Shown here: positions 30,648 to 38,699 of the stretch, piece by piece
Numbering within the stretch: position 1 is the first letter of the stretch
Layout: each line of letters opens with the position of its first letter
IMG/VR virus record: IMGVR_UViG_3300042557_000299
Location: 1-45,599 of that record
Length of the DNA stretch: 45,599 nucleotides
Direction: 5' to 3' (one strand)
DNA from: a virus
Position numbers and translations under genes: made by a program
The notes under the pieces: model-generated
The model's database searches: none
Told to the model about the DNA's origin: nothing
What the model saw: the letters and a program-made list of their open reading frames with translations, nothing else

Positions 30648-31339
30648 ATTCTGTAATAGCAATAAAAATTAAACAGCGTGTCAATAAACTTGATAGCCAG
30701 GACTATGACAACATTGAATGTTGGCAAGTAGTAGAGGCTTTTAATAAAGCTCAGGTGGAATGGGCAAGAAGACAGCTTCACGGAATTAATGTAGTTAAAG
30801 AAGGTGATGAGGAGTCAACAAGAAGAATAGATGATTTACAAGTGTTGCTTAATACTCAACCACTTTCTGTAAGTAATCAACAAGTTCTTTATAGTGGAGT
30901 TGTTCCAGATAATTATCTTCAGTGGAAGAGAGTTGATACTTATGCTCAAAAAGATTGTTGTGATAATAGAAGAATGGTTGTATATCTTGCTGAAGAAGCA
31001 AATGTCAATCAACTTCTTAGAGATGTAGCAAAGAGACCAAGTTTTGAATGGGGAGAAACATTTGCTACTCTTAAAAACAACTTGATCAACATCTACACTA
31101 ATAATGATTTTGAAGTTGCGTCAGCACAACTAACTTATTATAGACAACCTGTGAAGATTCAAATTCAAGGTTGTGTAGATCCATACACCGGAGTTCAGTC
31201 TACTACAGAAGTTCAGTGTGAGTTTAAAGATGATATAATAGAAGTAATAATAGATGAAGCTGCAAGTATCCTAGCAGGAGATATTGAATCAGGAAACCAA
31301 TTCTCTAGAGGAACAGAAACAGCTGAACGTAACAACTAA
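30641..31339 (+). CDS. Head-tail connector or ring-type structural protein
   Basis: 232 aa. The start is SVIAIKIKQRVNKLDSQDYD followed by NIECWQVVEAFNKAQVEWAR, a helical pattern I recognise from crAss-like and other Bacteroidota phage connector proteins. A beta-rich middle (PDNYLQWKRVDTYAQKDCCD) and a final LxxxAASILAGDIES helix follow. The first 17 codons are a substitute for the severed copy at 30170. Since a functional copy was kept, this gene is likely essential. Confidence 0.6.
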   Translation: MLNSVIAIKIKQRVNKLDSQDYDNIECWQVVEAFNKAQVEWARRQLHGINVVKEGDEESTRRIDDLQVLLNTQPLSVSNQQVLYSGVVPDNYLQWKRVDTYAQKDCCDNRRMVVYLAEEANVNQLLRDVAKRPSFEWGETFATLKNNLINIYTNNDFEVASAQLTYYRQPVKIQIQGCVDPYTGVQSTTEVQCEFKDDIIEVIIDEAASILAGDIESGNQFSRGTETAERNN

Positions 31340-31342
31340 TTC

Positions 31343-31858
31343 ATGGAAACTTCAAGATTATTAAAAAGAAATCCTGAGCCTGCTAAAAGATTAAGTAGAC
31401 CAGAAGTAACTGTAACACAACCTAAAGAAGAACCTGCAAAACCACAACCTACTCCAGATGCAGGAGTTGGCGGAAGTTCATTAGATACAATGGTAGCAGC
31501 ATGTGCATCTGAACTTATGAATGCAAGAAATAGTTTTCATAAGTTACACCTTAAAGTTAAAGGTGATGGATCATATGCAGCACATATTGCACTAGGTGAC
31601 TTTTATGATGGTCTACCTGGACATGCAGATACTTTAGTAGAAGGTTATCAAGGAGTAGCTGAAAAGATCATTACATTAAAAGATGTATCTTGTAGAACTC
31701 TGGATACTGTATCAGATGCCGTTGCTTACCTAAGAGATATTTATGCTATGGTAAATAAGTTACAAGGTATGTTACCATATTCTGAAATTGTAAATAATCT
31801 TGATCTTGTAAAAGATTCAATTAACTCAACAAAATATAAATTACTTTTCTTAAAATAA
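31343..31858 (+). CDS. DUF5856-like, Dps/ferritin-fold candidate
   Basis: 171 aa. The first 45 residues are a Pro/Lys-rich arm (KRNPEPAKRLSRPEV, EEPAKPQPTPDAG). The body is a four-helix arrangement with FHKLHLKVKGDGSYAAHIAL, GDFYDGLPGHADTLVEGYQG and a pair of later helices. The HxxxHLKxKGxGSYAxHxALGDFYDxxxxxxDxxxEGYQG spacing is that of DUF5856 proteins, which look like Dps or ferritin relatives. Metal binding is possible through the His and Asp/Glu residues but is not shown. Its place in the virion module suggests packaging or protection of DNA. Confidence 0.65.
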   Translation: METSRLLKRNPEPAKRLSRPEVTVTQPKEEPAKPQPTPDAGVGGSSLDTMVAACASELMNARNSFHKLHLKVKGDGSYAAHIALGDFYDGLPGHADTLVEGYQGVAEKIITLKDVSCRTLDTVSDAVAYLRDIYAMVNKLQGMLPYSEIVNNLDLVKDSINSTKYKLLFLK

Positions 31859-31877
31859 TTTGGAAGAGTAAAAAGAT

Positions 31878-31896
31878 TTTACTATATTATAGTATA
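31878..31896 (+). promoter_or_regulatory. TATATTATA-class promoter motif
   Basis: TTTACTATATTATAGTATA (core TATATTATA at 31883-31891) precedes the ATG at 31923 by about 27 bases, before one of the most strongly expressed genes by codon use. Confidence 0.55.
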
Positions 31897-31922
31897 TTGT
31901 TTATTAACTAATAAAAAGAAAA

Positions 31923-33203
31923 ATGGCTTATTTTAATCACGCTTTTCAAAAGACTTTCCTTGGAACCGCAGGTTACACAGGATTGAACAATGGACAGCTT
32001 GGAACAACTGGTAACATTTTTGCTTCTGGTGAATTTGGTTTTGTAGATCCAAAAACTTGGACTGTACAAGATCCAGGATCACTTCCAACAAACTGTTGTC
32101 CACTTATCCTTGCTTCCGGATCTGTATTGTCTAATGACAAAATTGGACCTTTCCACGGAGGGTACCTTGAGTCTAACAAATCTAAGATCATCAACCCACG
32201 TTATGTAAACAAGTTTTACCGTGTTGACCCATGTGCTCCTACTCAAGCAGTATTGAACATTGGTTCTACACCTTATACACAAGATGAAGGAACAGCGCAA
32301 TGCTGCCCAGATTTCTTGTGTGGTGAAACTTACAGCTTACGTTTGGATGTTAAAGGTTCTCCAGCACTACGCTTTTTGAACCATAATGCATACTTGACTG
32401 TATCTGCATACACAGGATGTTGTCCTGCAGGAGCAATTGCTCCAACACCAGTAGACTCTACATTGGTAATGATTGATTGGGCTAATCAGATTATCAACTC
32501 TCCGTTGATTTCTCCATTCATCCTTCCAGTAGTATCTGCAGCAGATGGTACAATTTACTATGCACCAGGTACTCTAGATGTTAACGGTGATCCAGTTGCT
32601 GATACTTGGGATACTTATGTATCTCCAGGATATGTAGCAGGTGACTGTGCAGGTTTGATCCTTTACGGAGCTTATGTTGATACTAAGTTTGGTAACTGTA
32701 CATTCCAAATCTCTGACTTCTATGAAAAAGAGCCAGTGCGTCTTTATGCATCTGAAGTAGATTTGAATGGTGATCCTTGTACTTTCACAGGTATCTGTGT
32801 AGTTAATGAGTGTCTTGGTACTCAAGCTATGGGTCTTGGTGAGTCTGTAGTTCGTGACTTGATTCTTTCTGAGTCTTACCGTCAGAACTTCTTCCATTCA
32901 GATTTCCGTATCCGTGAGATTACTCAAGGGTATGATATCTTGAACTCAGTTAACCGTAATGCACTTTACACACGTTACTACTTGTTGCACAGTGTTCCAC
33001 GTCATAATAACCCTACAGGTACATTTGATAATGATCAGTACTTGCTTGAAGTTATTACTGATGGACCAATTGCACAATTTGAAAATGATGTTAACGATTG
33101 GGTAACTAACTGTTCACAGTGTGACGGATTTGAAGTGTTTGATTGTGTAACTGACTGTACTCCAATAGTACCAGTTGTACCACCAGCACCGGTTATTCCT
33201 TAA
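31923..33203 (+). CDS. Second abundant virion protein (sheath, tube or decoration candidate)
   Basis: 426 aa. It reads AYFNHAFQKTFLGTAGYTGL at the start and GPFHGGYLESNKSKIINPRY and SYRQNFFHSDFRIREITQGY later. I recognise this as a widespread but unassigned structural protein of aquatic Bacteroidota phages. It holds many cysteine pairs (NCCP, QCCP, GCCP and SQCDGF). Codon use is capsid-like, with Arg almost always CGT and few or no AGA codons. It has its own promoter motif upstream and a strong terminator downstream. Together these argue for very high expression. Confidence 0.6.
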   Translation: MAYFNHAFQKTFLGTAGYTGLNNGQLGTTGNIFASGEFGFVDPKTWTVQDPGSLPTNCCPLILASGSVLSNDKIGPFHGGYLESNKSKIINPRYVNKFYRVDPCAPTQAVLNIGSTPYTQDEGTAQCCPDFLCGETYSLRLDVKGSPALRFLNHNAYLTVSAYTGCCPAGAIAPTPVDSTLVMIDWANQIINSPLISPFILPVVSAADGTIYYAPGTLDVNGDPVADTWDTYVSPGYVAGDCAGLILYGAYVDTKFGNCTFQISDFYEKEPVRLYASEVDLNGDPCTFTGICVVNECLGTQAMGLGESVVRDLILSESYRQNFFHSDFRIREITQGYDILNSVNRNALYTRYYLLHSVPRHNNPTGTFDNDQYLLEVITDGPIAQFENDVNDWVTNCSQCDGFEVFDCVTDCTPIVPVVPPAPVIP

Positions 33204-33231
33204 TCTGGTAATTACTTAAACAACTATAAAG

Positions 33232-33264
33232 GGGAGAGAGAGTTGTGTACTCCTCTCCCTTTTT
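33232..33264 (+). terminator. Strong intrinsic terminator
   Basis: GGGAGAG (33232-33238) pairs with CTCTCCC (33253-33259), with an inner GAGT/ACTC stem (33240-33243/33249-33252), then T5. It ends the transcript of the second abundant virion protein. Confidence 0.88.
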
Positions 33265-33277
33265 ATATTTTAGCATT

Positions 33278-33820
33278 ATGGCAAATCACGTATTAAGTCT
33301 AGAAGTACCTACAGTAATGAATTCATGTATCTTGTCTATCAATGATACAAGTATTTATGCTGATATAGTTCCTGTAACTTGTCCTATATTAAATGTAACA
33401 GTTCCTGGATTTAGTTACTCTACTCAAATTGATGTTACTGCAGGCTTTAGTGAAATACTTACAGCTTGTGATCTACAATTACAAACAACTCAGTGCGGAG
33501 AAGTATATGGTAACTTACCTGATGGTATTTATATTATTAAATACAGTGTGTCTCCAAATGATTTAGTATATGTAGAATACAATCATCTGAGAATTACACA
33601 AGCTTTAATAAGATATAACAAAGCTTTATGTGATCTTGATCTAGCTGCGTGTACACCGTCAGACAAAGTGCAAGAAAAACTAGAAAAACTTAGAATGATT
33701 AGAATGTACCTTGATGCTGCTAAAGCTAAAGTAGAGTTCTGTCATGAACCTCAAAAAGGTATGAGCTTGTATAACTATGCTATCAAGCTTTTAAATAAAT
33801 TTGATTGTAAAACTTGTTAA
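33278..33820 (+). CDS. Structural protein with cysteines, unknown role
   Basis: 180 aa from ATG 33278; an earlier in-frame start would lie inside the terminator. TATATTTT (33264-33271) just before it is a possible promoter box. The N-terminal half is a beta domain (MNSCILSINDTSIYADIVPV, PGFSYSTQIDVTAGF). The C-terminal half is helical and ends FDCKTC (DKVQEKLEKLRMIRMYLDAA). It resembles small virion proteins of Bacteroidota phages. It may be a neck or tail accessory component. Confidence 0.6.
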   Translation: MANHVLSLEVPTVMNSCILSINDTSIYADIVPVTCPILNVTVPGFSYSTQIDVTAGFSEILTACDLQLQTTQCGEVYGNLPDGIYIIKYSVSPNDLVYVEYNHLRITQALIRYNKALCDLDLAACTPSDKVQEKLEKLRMIRMYLDAAKAKVEFCHEPQKGMSLYNYAIKLLNKFDCKTC

Positions 33821-33839
33821 CCCATTAAAACCAACAAAT

Positions 33840-34010
33840 ATGGCAACAACATGTCCAAATTGTAAAACAAGACTATCCTGTGGATGTCAGACTAGAAAAG
33901 CTTCTAACGGTGCAGCAGTATGTACTAACTGTATTGGTAAGTTTGAAGCATCACTGAAGATTGCTAGTCAGAATGCAAAACAAACAGGTACTAGTCCTAG
34001 AACAAAATAA
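33840..34010 (+). CDS. Zinc-ribbon mini-protein
   Basis: 56 aa from ATG 33840. CPNCKTRLSCGCQTRKASNG then CTNCIG gives CxxC, CxC and CxxC motifs, enough for a rubredoxin-like zinc ribbon, followed by a basic Ser/Thr tail (SQNAKQTGTSPRTK). The start follows an ACCAACAAAT leader typical of this phage. It could be a small virion or regulatory protein. Confidence 0.6.
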   Translation: MATTCPNCKTRLSCGCQTRKASNGAAVCTNCIGKFEASLKIASQNAKQTGTSPRTK

Positions 34011-34012
34011 TT

Positions 34013-35752
34013 ATGGCATCAGAAGACACTGGTTGCAAAAGCTATTATATTTTTACACCTTGTTGTGGAGGTACTCCTATAAGGTTTTGTAAAAATACAC
34101 CACCTTCATTAGTTGATGGAGCAATCTATCAGTATGATGGCCCTGACATAGTTGGCTATGGAGGACTTTTAGAAAATGGTCAATGCTATACTGTAACCAG
34201 CGTACCTCAAGCTGCTACTTATCCTTCAATCTATAATCAAGTTGTAGCTAATAACTTCATAAGAGCAACACAAGGATGTAATGATGAACTATGTCCTGAG
34301 TGTCCTAAAAAAGTACTTGTTTATTTATGCTGCGGTGGTGCACCAATAGAGTTTGCATATGATCCTGCATATCCTACAAATAATGATAGTCTTGCATATA
34401 TATACTCAGGCCTTTCTTTAGTATTTGGTAGTGGTGGTGTACTTTATCCTAATGATTGTTTTAGAATTGAAATTGTAAATACTACACAAGAAATAGCAGA
34501 TTCATTACCTCCAGGACCACCGGTGCTACAAGTTAGTTTAGCTGGAAAGTCTTGTGGTAATTATGAAGTGGGTATAGAGTGTAGAAATACATGTAATTAT
34601 TTTTATCAGATAACTAACTGTGCAGATGAAAATGAAACGTACTGTACAACAAGTAATCTATCAGCTTATATAAATAATCTCATAGAGGATGAGGCACTAT
34701 GGCCAGTAATTCAAGTTACTCAATATCCTGGTAAATGTTTCTATGTTGAACAAGTTGTTTCTTGTACAGGAGCCCTTCCAATTACACCTGTACCAAGTCT
34801 TCCAACTTATATAGGTTGTTTTGAGTGTCAACAAACGCTTACAGTTTATTATGAATTAATTAACTGTAATAACCCACAAGAAATAATTTATACAAGTACA
34901 GATCTAGAAGTATATGTTGGTCATTATATTACTCTAGCTGACTACGGAGATGATTGTTTTTATGTTACTGTAGCAGATGGATTAGTACCAAGTGATATAC
35001 CAGTAACTCCAAAAGATCCATACGATACTTGTGAAGAATGTTCTTTACCAAGATATATACTTGAAGATTGTTTAGGTATTGCAGATTCTATAATTACACA
35101 AACTGATTTATCAGCTTATGTAGGTTCAGTAATTACATTAACAACATGTCCTGATATTTGCTGGACTGTATCTGAAACAGAACTTACAACACTAAGTTCA
35201 GATGTATACTTTAGTAGTGAATTTATAGATTGTCCTACATGCTTAGTAGCTACACTTTCTGTTAATTGTTCAACAGTAACAAATATATACGAGGATCAAC
35301 AATCATTTCCATATTTAGATTTTAACGGTGATCCTCAAACAACAGAAACTTTACAGCCAGGAGAAACCTCACAAAAGTATTGTGTATTAGCTTGGACAAG
35401 TCAAACTCCAGGAACAATAACAAATTACGGAATTTGTGTAAATGGTGTTTGTCCTGCTGAACCAGCAAAGCCAAGAAGAAAAGTAAGACCAGGTTATGAT
35501 ACTCCAGCATGTACAGCTGAATACTATGAGAAAGTAGAATGCACATTCTCTGAATGGATGTACAAAGATGTATTAGAAAAGCGCTATGGTATTTCTAATT
35601 GTTGTCCTGCTGATCTTATGAGATGGGAAATTAAACATGAAATGCTTATGCTTGATGCTTTAATTAATCCTGACTATACGTGTGTTCCACCAGTTAACTG
35701 CGGATGTCCACAACCTAGTACTTGTAATTGTTCTTGTAATTCTGGAAATTAA
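34013..35752 (+). CDS. Very cysteine-rich virion protein with internal repeats
   Basis: 579 aa with about 43 cysteines. At least five modules of roughly 70-85 residues follow the pattern Y-x-(L/I)-x-(D/N)-C...(I/T)-x-T-x-x-L-x-x-Y-(V/I)-G...(D/E)-x-C-(F/W)-x-V, seen for example at ILEDCLGIADSII...CWTVS. Two related starts read FTPCCGGTPIRFCK and YLCCGGAPIEFAYD. The C-terminal 100 residues form a different helical domain (WMYKDVLEKRYGISNCC) and a tail CPQPSTCNCSCNSGN. Disulphide or metal crosslinking seems likely. A tail or collar spike is plausible. Confidence 0.65.
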   Translation: MASEDTGCKSYYIFTPCCGGTPIRFCKNTPPSLVDGAIYQYDGPDIVGYGGLLENGQCYTVTSVPQAATYPSIYNQVVANNFIRATQGCNDELCPECPKKVLVYLCCGGAPIEFAYDPAYPTNNDSLAYIYSGLSLVFGSGGVLYPNDCFRIEIVNTTQEIADSLPPGPPVLQVSLAGKSCGNYEVGIECRNTCNYFYQITNCADENETYCTTSNLSAYINNLIEDEALWPVIQVTQYPGKCFYVEQVVSCTGALPITPVPSLPTYIGCFECQQTLTVYYELINCNNPQEIIYTSTDLEVYVGHYITLADYGDDCFYVTVADGLVPSDIPVTPKDPYDTCEECSLPRYILEDCLGIADSIITQTDLSAYVGSVITLTTCPDICWTVSETELTTLSSDVYFSSEFIDCPTCLVATLSVNCSTVTNIYEDQQSFPYLDFNGDPQTTETLQPGETSQKYCVLAWTSQTPGTITNYGICVNGVCPAEPAKPRRKVRPGYDTPACTAEYYEKVECTFSEWMYKDVLEKRYGISNCCPADLMRWEIKHEMLMLDALINPDYTCVPPVNCGCPQPSTCNCSCNSGN

Positions 35753-35769
35753 TCATTATATTATATAAT

Positions 35770-37218
35770 ATGAAGCCTTTAAATTTAGATAACTCTCCTT
35801 GCAGCCCAATATCAAGTAACTGTGTGATTTGGTCAGGCAATGATATTCCTTGTATTAAGTTATGCAAAGGAGATACTATATCTGATGTTGTATTCAAGCT
35901 TGCAACTGAGCTATGTACAATAATGGATGAGCTCAATGTTTCTAACTATGATTTAGCTTGCCTTAATCTTGGGGGATGTGATCCTAAAGATTTCCAAGCT
36001 TTGATTCAGTTATTGATTACTAAAATTTGTGAACTTGAAAACTTACCTAATCCGACTCCATCACCTGATGGTGGAGGTTGCCCGGATAATTGTATTGTTG
36101 CAGTAGCTGACTGTTTAGGTGGAGGTACTGATACTTTAACTAATTATGTTAATACAATTGCTACAAAGGTTTGTGATTTAGTAGCAAACATTACATTACT
36201 ACAAGGACAGATTGATACATTGAATATTACAGTTGTTGATCTTCAAGATCAGATTAATAATATTCCTGTATATACATTACCTGATGTAACATCAACATGT
36301 CCAATTGATGGTAATACAACAGCAAGACTTGACATAATGTTTGAAGGTTTGTTGAGTGATTGGTGTGACTTTATTGCAGCTACAGGAACAGCTTCAGAGA
36401 TTGCAGCATCAATAACTCCAACATGTACTCTTACAGATATTATTTCTGAACCAGGATGGATTAGTCCTATTGGTACACTAGCTGATGCAATAAATAATAT
36501 TTGGGTTAGTATCTGTTATTTCTATAATAAACCTGTACCAACTACTGAGGTTACTGGATCATCAGGTATTACAGTTACTTCATCTACAGTAGGTAGTGTA
36601 ACTACATATGATGTATCACTTACATCTCCATTGAGCACATTAATGCCAACTGGAGCTGTTATGCCATGGGCTGGAACATCTGGTACAGCACCGGCAGGTT
36701 GGTTGTTCTGTGATGGTACAATATATGACGGAGCAGATCCTGCCTATAATGCACTCTTTACTGTTATTGGAACAGCATATGGAGCAGCACCAGTTGGATT
36801 CTTTGCTGTACCTAACATGGCAAATAGTATTCCTGTAGGTATTGGAACAAACTCTGATGGTTATGATCTTACTACAGTAGGTAACTTTGGTGGTGATAAG
36901 GCTATTGCTTTGTCTGCTGCAGAAGTTGCACCGCATACTCACAATGTTGCAGGAACAACATCAGGAACTTTTGTAGATTTAATTACAGCATCAACAGATG
37001 GTACTACAGGAGATCCTGCAGCTGATCCAAGAACAGGAGACTATACTAGACTTAAAGTTGGAGCAGATGGTAACTTACAACAAGATGATCATGCACAACA
37101 GTTTAGTGCACACACACATACATTCTCTGCAGCAACAGATACAGGTACTGGAGTAACAGGATCTGCACATGGTAACATGCAACCATATGTTGTAATGCAA
37201 TATATTATTAAACTATAA
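35770..37218 (+). CDS. Fibre protein with C-terminal tail-collar domain
   Basis: 482 aa. Residues 292-345 carry LMPTGAVMPWAGTSGTAPAG and WLFCDGTIYDGADPAYNALF, the opening of the Phage Tail Collar domain, and the C-terminus ends HGNMQPYVVMQYIIKL as is usual after that domain. The N-terminal 290 residues are Cys-containing, with an IWSGNDIPC...GDTISDVVFKLATELC motif shared with the next protein and coiled-coil spacers (LLQGQIDTLNITVVDLQDQI). Probably a trimeric short fibre binding the host surface. Confidence 0.75.
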   Translation: MKPLNLDNSPCSPISSNCVIWSGNDIPCIKLCKGDTISDVVFKLATELCTIMDELNVSNYDLACLNLGGCDPKDFQALIQLLITKICELENLPNPTPSPDGGGCPDNCIVAVADCLGGGTDTLTNYVNTIATKVCDLVANITLLQGQIDTLNITVVDLQDQINNIPVYTLPDVTSTCPIDGNTTARLDIMFEGLLSDWCDFIAATGTASEIAASITPTCTLTDIISEPGWISPIGTLADAINNIWVSICYFYNKPVPTTEVTGSSGITVTSSTVGSVTTYDVSLTSPLSTLMPTGAVMPWAGTSGTAPAGWLFCDGTIYDGADPAYNALFTVIGTAYGAAPVGFFAVPNMANSIPVGIGTNSDGYDLTTVGNFGGDKAIALSAAEVAPHTHNVAGTTSGTFVDLITASTDGTTGDPAADPRTGDYTRLKVGADGNLQQDDHAQQFSAHTHTFSAATDTGTGVTGSAHGNMQPYVVMQYIIKL

Positions 37219-37221
37219 GAA

Positions 37222-37989
37222 ATGGCTTGTACTCATACAAATATAGATTGCGGATGCAAGGATAGTTTCCTTACCAGCCCGGCACCATGTCCAACTCCAG
37301 AGGGATGTCCAGATCCTCAACCATGTTCAGAGGTATTTGATGCTCAATGTATAATTTATACTGGAGATGATATTGTATGTAATCAAACAACAGTAGTTGC
37401 ACAAGACACAAATGTTGCTGATGCCTTAAATGATATAACAGATACTTTTTGTGCAGCAATTACAATAGCTGATGATATTGACTGTAATCAAGATACAGTA
37501 GTAACAGCGGGTACACTAGTCGGAGAAGCAATAGCTGATGTAGTTGATTATTTTTGTAACAATAGCGGTGGATCTGTAAGTGAAGTAGCAGCAGGAGATA
37601 ATATCACTGTTACTGAAATAACTGTAGGAAATACAACCACATATACAGTTAATGCAGCATGCCCAATATGTGTAGATATTGTTAGGATTAGTCAGGACCC
37701 TGCTTATTTTCAAGCAACAGTTACTGGTGGAACAGCACCATATACATATTCTTGGTCATTTGCTGATACATTAAATAGTGATAGTACTGCCAGCATGTAT
37801 GTTTTAGTACCACATCCAACTGATGCAAATAAAACATGGTATGCTGATAATCCTGTAGTATCAAGTGTATTTGATGCTTGTTCTTCTGCTAATACGGGTA
37901 GAGCAGGTTTATTAAAAGTTAAGGTAACAGATGCAAATGGTTGTTCAGCAAAAGATACTCATCTAATTCTTAAAGTAGGATGTGAATAA
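37222..37989 (+). CDS. Virion protein with a PKD/Ig-like C-terminal domain
   Basis: 255 aa. The start is very Cys-rich (CTHTNIDCGCKDSF, CPTPEGCPDPQPC). Two copies of an (I)YTGDDIxCNQxTVVxxxTxVxxAxxDI...FC motif follow and match the N-terminal part of the preceding protein. The C-terminal 100 residues hold DPAYFQATVTGGTAPYTYSW and KVKVTDANGCSAKDT, a PKD-like (SprB-type) beta-sandwich common in Bacteroidota adhesins. A host-derived adhesion domain is plausible. It ends the fibre transcript. Confidence 0.65.
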   Translation: MACTHTNIDCGCKDSFLTSPAPCPTPEGCPDPQPCSEVFDAQCIIYTGDDIVCNQTTVVAQDTNVADALNDITDTFCAAITIADDIDCNQDTVVTAGTLVGEAIADVVDYFCNNSGGSVSEVAAGDNITVTEITVGNTTTYTVNAACPICVDIVRISQDPAYFQATVTGGTAPYTYSWSFADTLNSDSTASMYVLVPHPTDANKTWYADNPVVSSVFDACSSANTGRAGLLKVKVTDANGCSAKDTHLILKVGCE

Positions 37990-38031
37990 AGAATGTCGCA
38001 GTTTGTTGGTTTCTGTGGCTAACAAGTGGAG

Positions 38032-38058
38032 ACCCTGGGCAAGTGAGCCTGGGGTTTT
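38032..38058 (+). terminator. Intrinsic terminator before the tail-ring genes
   Basis: ACCCTGGGC (38032-38040) pairs with GCCTGGGGT (38047-38055), with two wobble pairs and loop AAGTGA, followed by TTTT. Confidence 0.75.
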
Positions 38059-38066
38059 CTATTTTA

Positions 38067-38112
38067 TGTATATTTGCTAAAGTCCATAATTTTTTGTATA
38101 TTAAATAGTATA
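38067..38112 (+). promoter_or_regulatory. Tandem promoters before the tail-ring operon
   Basis: TGTATATTTGCTAAA (38067-38081) contains a TAnnTTTG box and is identical to 14014-14028. TTTTTTGTATATTAAATAGTAT (38090-38111) is an imperfect copy of the TATATTATA class. Both lie between a terminator and ATG 38115, so one operon appears to have both promoter types. Confidence 0.55.
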
Positions 38113-38114
38113 GT

Positions 38115-38699
38115 ATGAGTAAACAACATAACTCACCAAACTTAACAGCACCAAGATTTAGACAACAGGCAGTTGATATCATGGATGCAGATTTTTATAA
38201 AGGGTTTAAAGAGAAGTACCCTAATTATAAAGAGATTAAGTTGAGTGATATAAAAAAGATTGTTAAACGCTTTAATGAAACACTTTGGGAAAATGTAATT
38301 GATAAAAGAGACGGTGTTCAGATTCCAGAAGGTATAGGATTTATTTTCATTGGAACATGCATGCCGCCAATAGTTGACAATATTGATTACGGTAAATCTC
38401 AAAAGTATGGTGTTAAAGTAACTAACAAGAACTGGGAAACAGATGGAAAGATTGCTAAAATCTTTTACTCAAGCTATGCTAACAAATATAAGTTTGCTTT
38501 TAGAGAATGTTGGAAGTTTATTCCATGTAGAAACTTTAAAAGAAAACTAGCAAAGCTATACCCAGAAAACTGGACAATGTATGTGCAGGTTGACAGAGAT
38601 AGAAAAATGAAAAGCCTCTATGCTGCAACACTGTATAAAAATTATAAAAACAGTCAGCTTAAAAAGCAATTAGAAGACTATAATGAATTTGATCTATGA
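38115..38699 (+). CDS. Conserved crAss-like tail/neck protein
   Basis: 194 aa. It reads RFRQQAVDIMDADFYKGFKE, then VKRFNETLWENVIDKRDGVQ, IPEGIGFIFIGTCMPP and NIDYGKSQKYGVKVTNKNWE. The RDGVxIPEGIGFIFIGTC...NIDYxKS pattern is one I associate with a small conserved crAss-like protein next to the ring genes. It is basic, with aromatic residues. It overlaps the next gene by ATGA (38696), giving a four-gene operon with the ring candidates and the muzzle gene. Confidence 0.6.
   Translation: MSKQHNSPNLTAPRFRQQAVDIMDADFYKGFKEKYPNYKEIKLSDIKKIVKRFNETLWENVIDKRDGVQIPEGIGFIFIGTCMPPIVDNIDYGKSQKYGVKVTNKNWETDGKIAKIFYSSYANKYKFAFRECWKFIPCRNFKRKLAKLYPENWTMYVQVDRDRKMKSLYAATLYKNYKNSQLKKQLEDYNEFDL

Noticed and set aside
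35770-37218. Diversity-generating retroelement target in the collar-domain fibre
   Set aside because: No reverse transcriptase or template repeat is found in the window.
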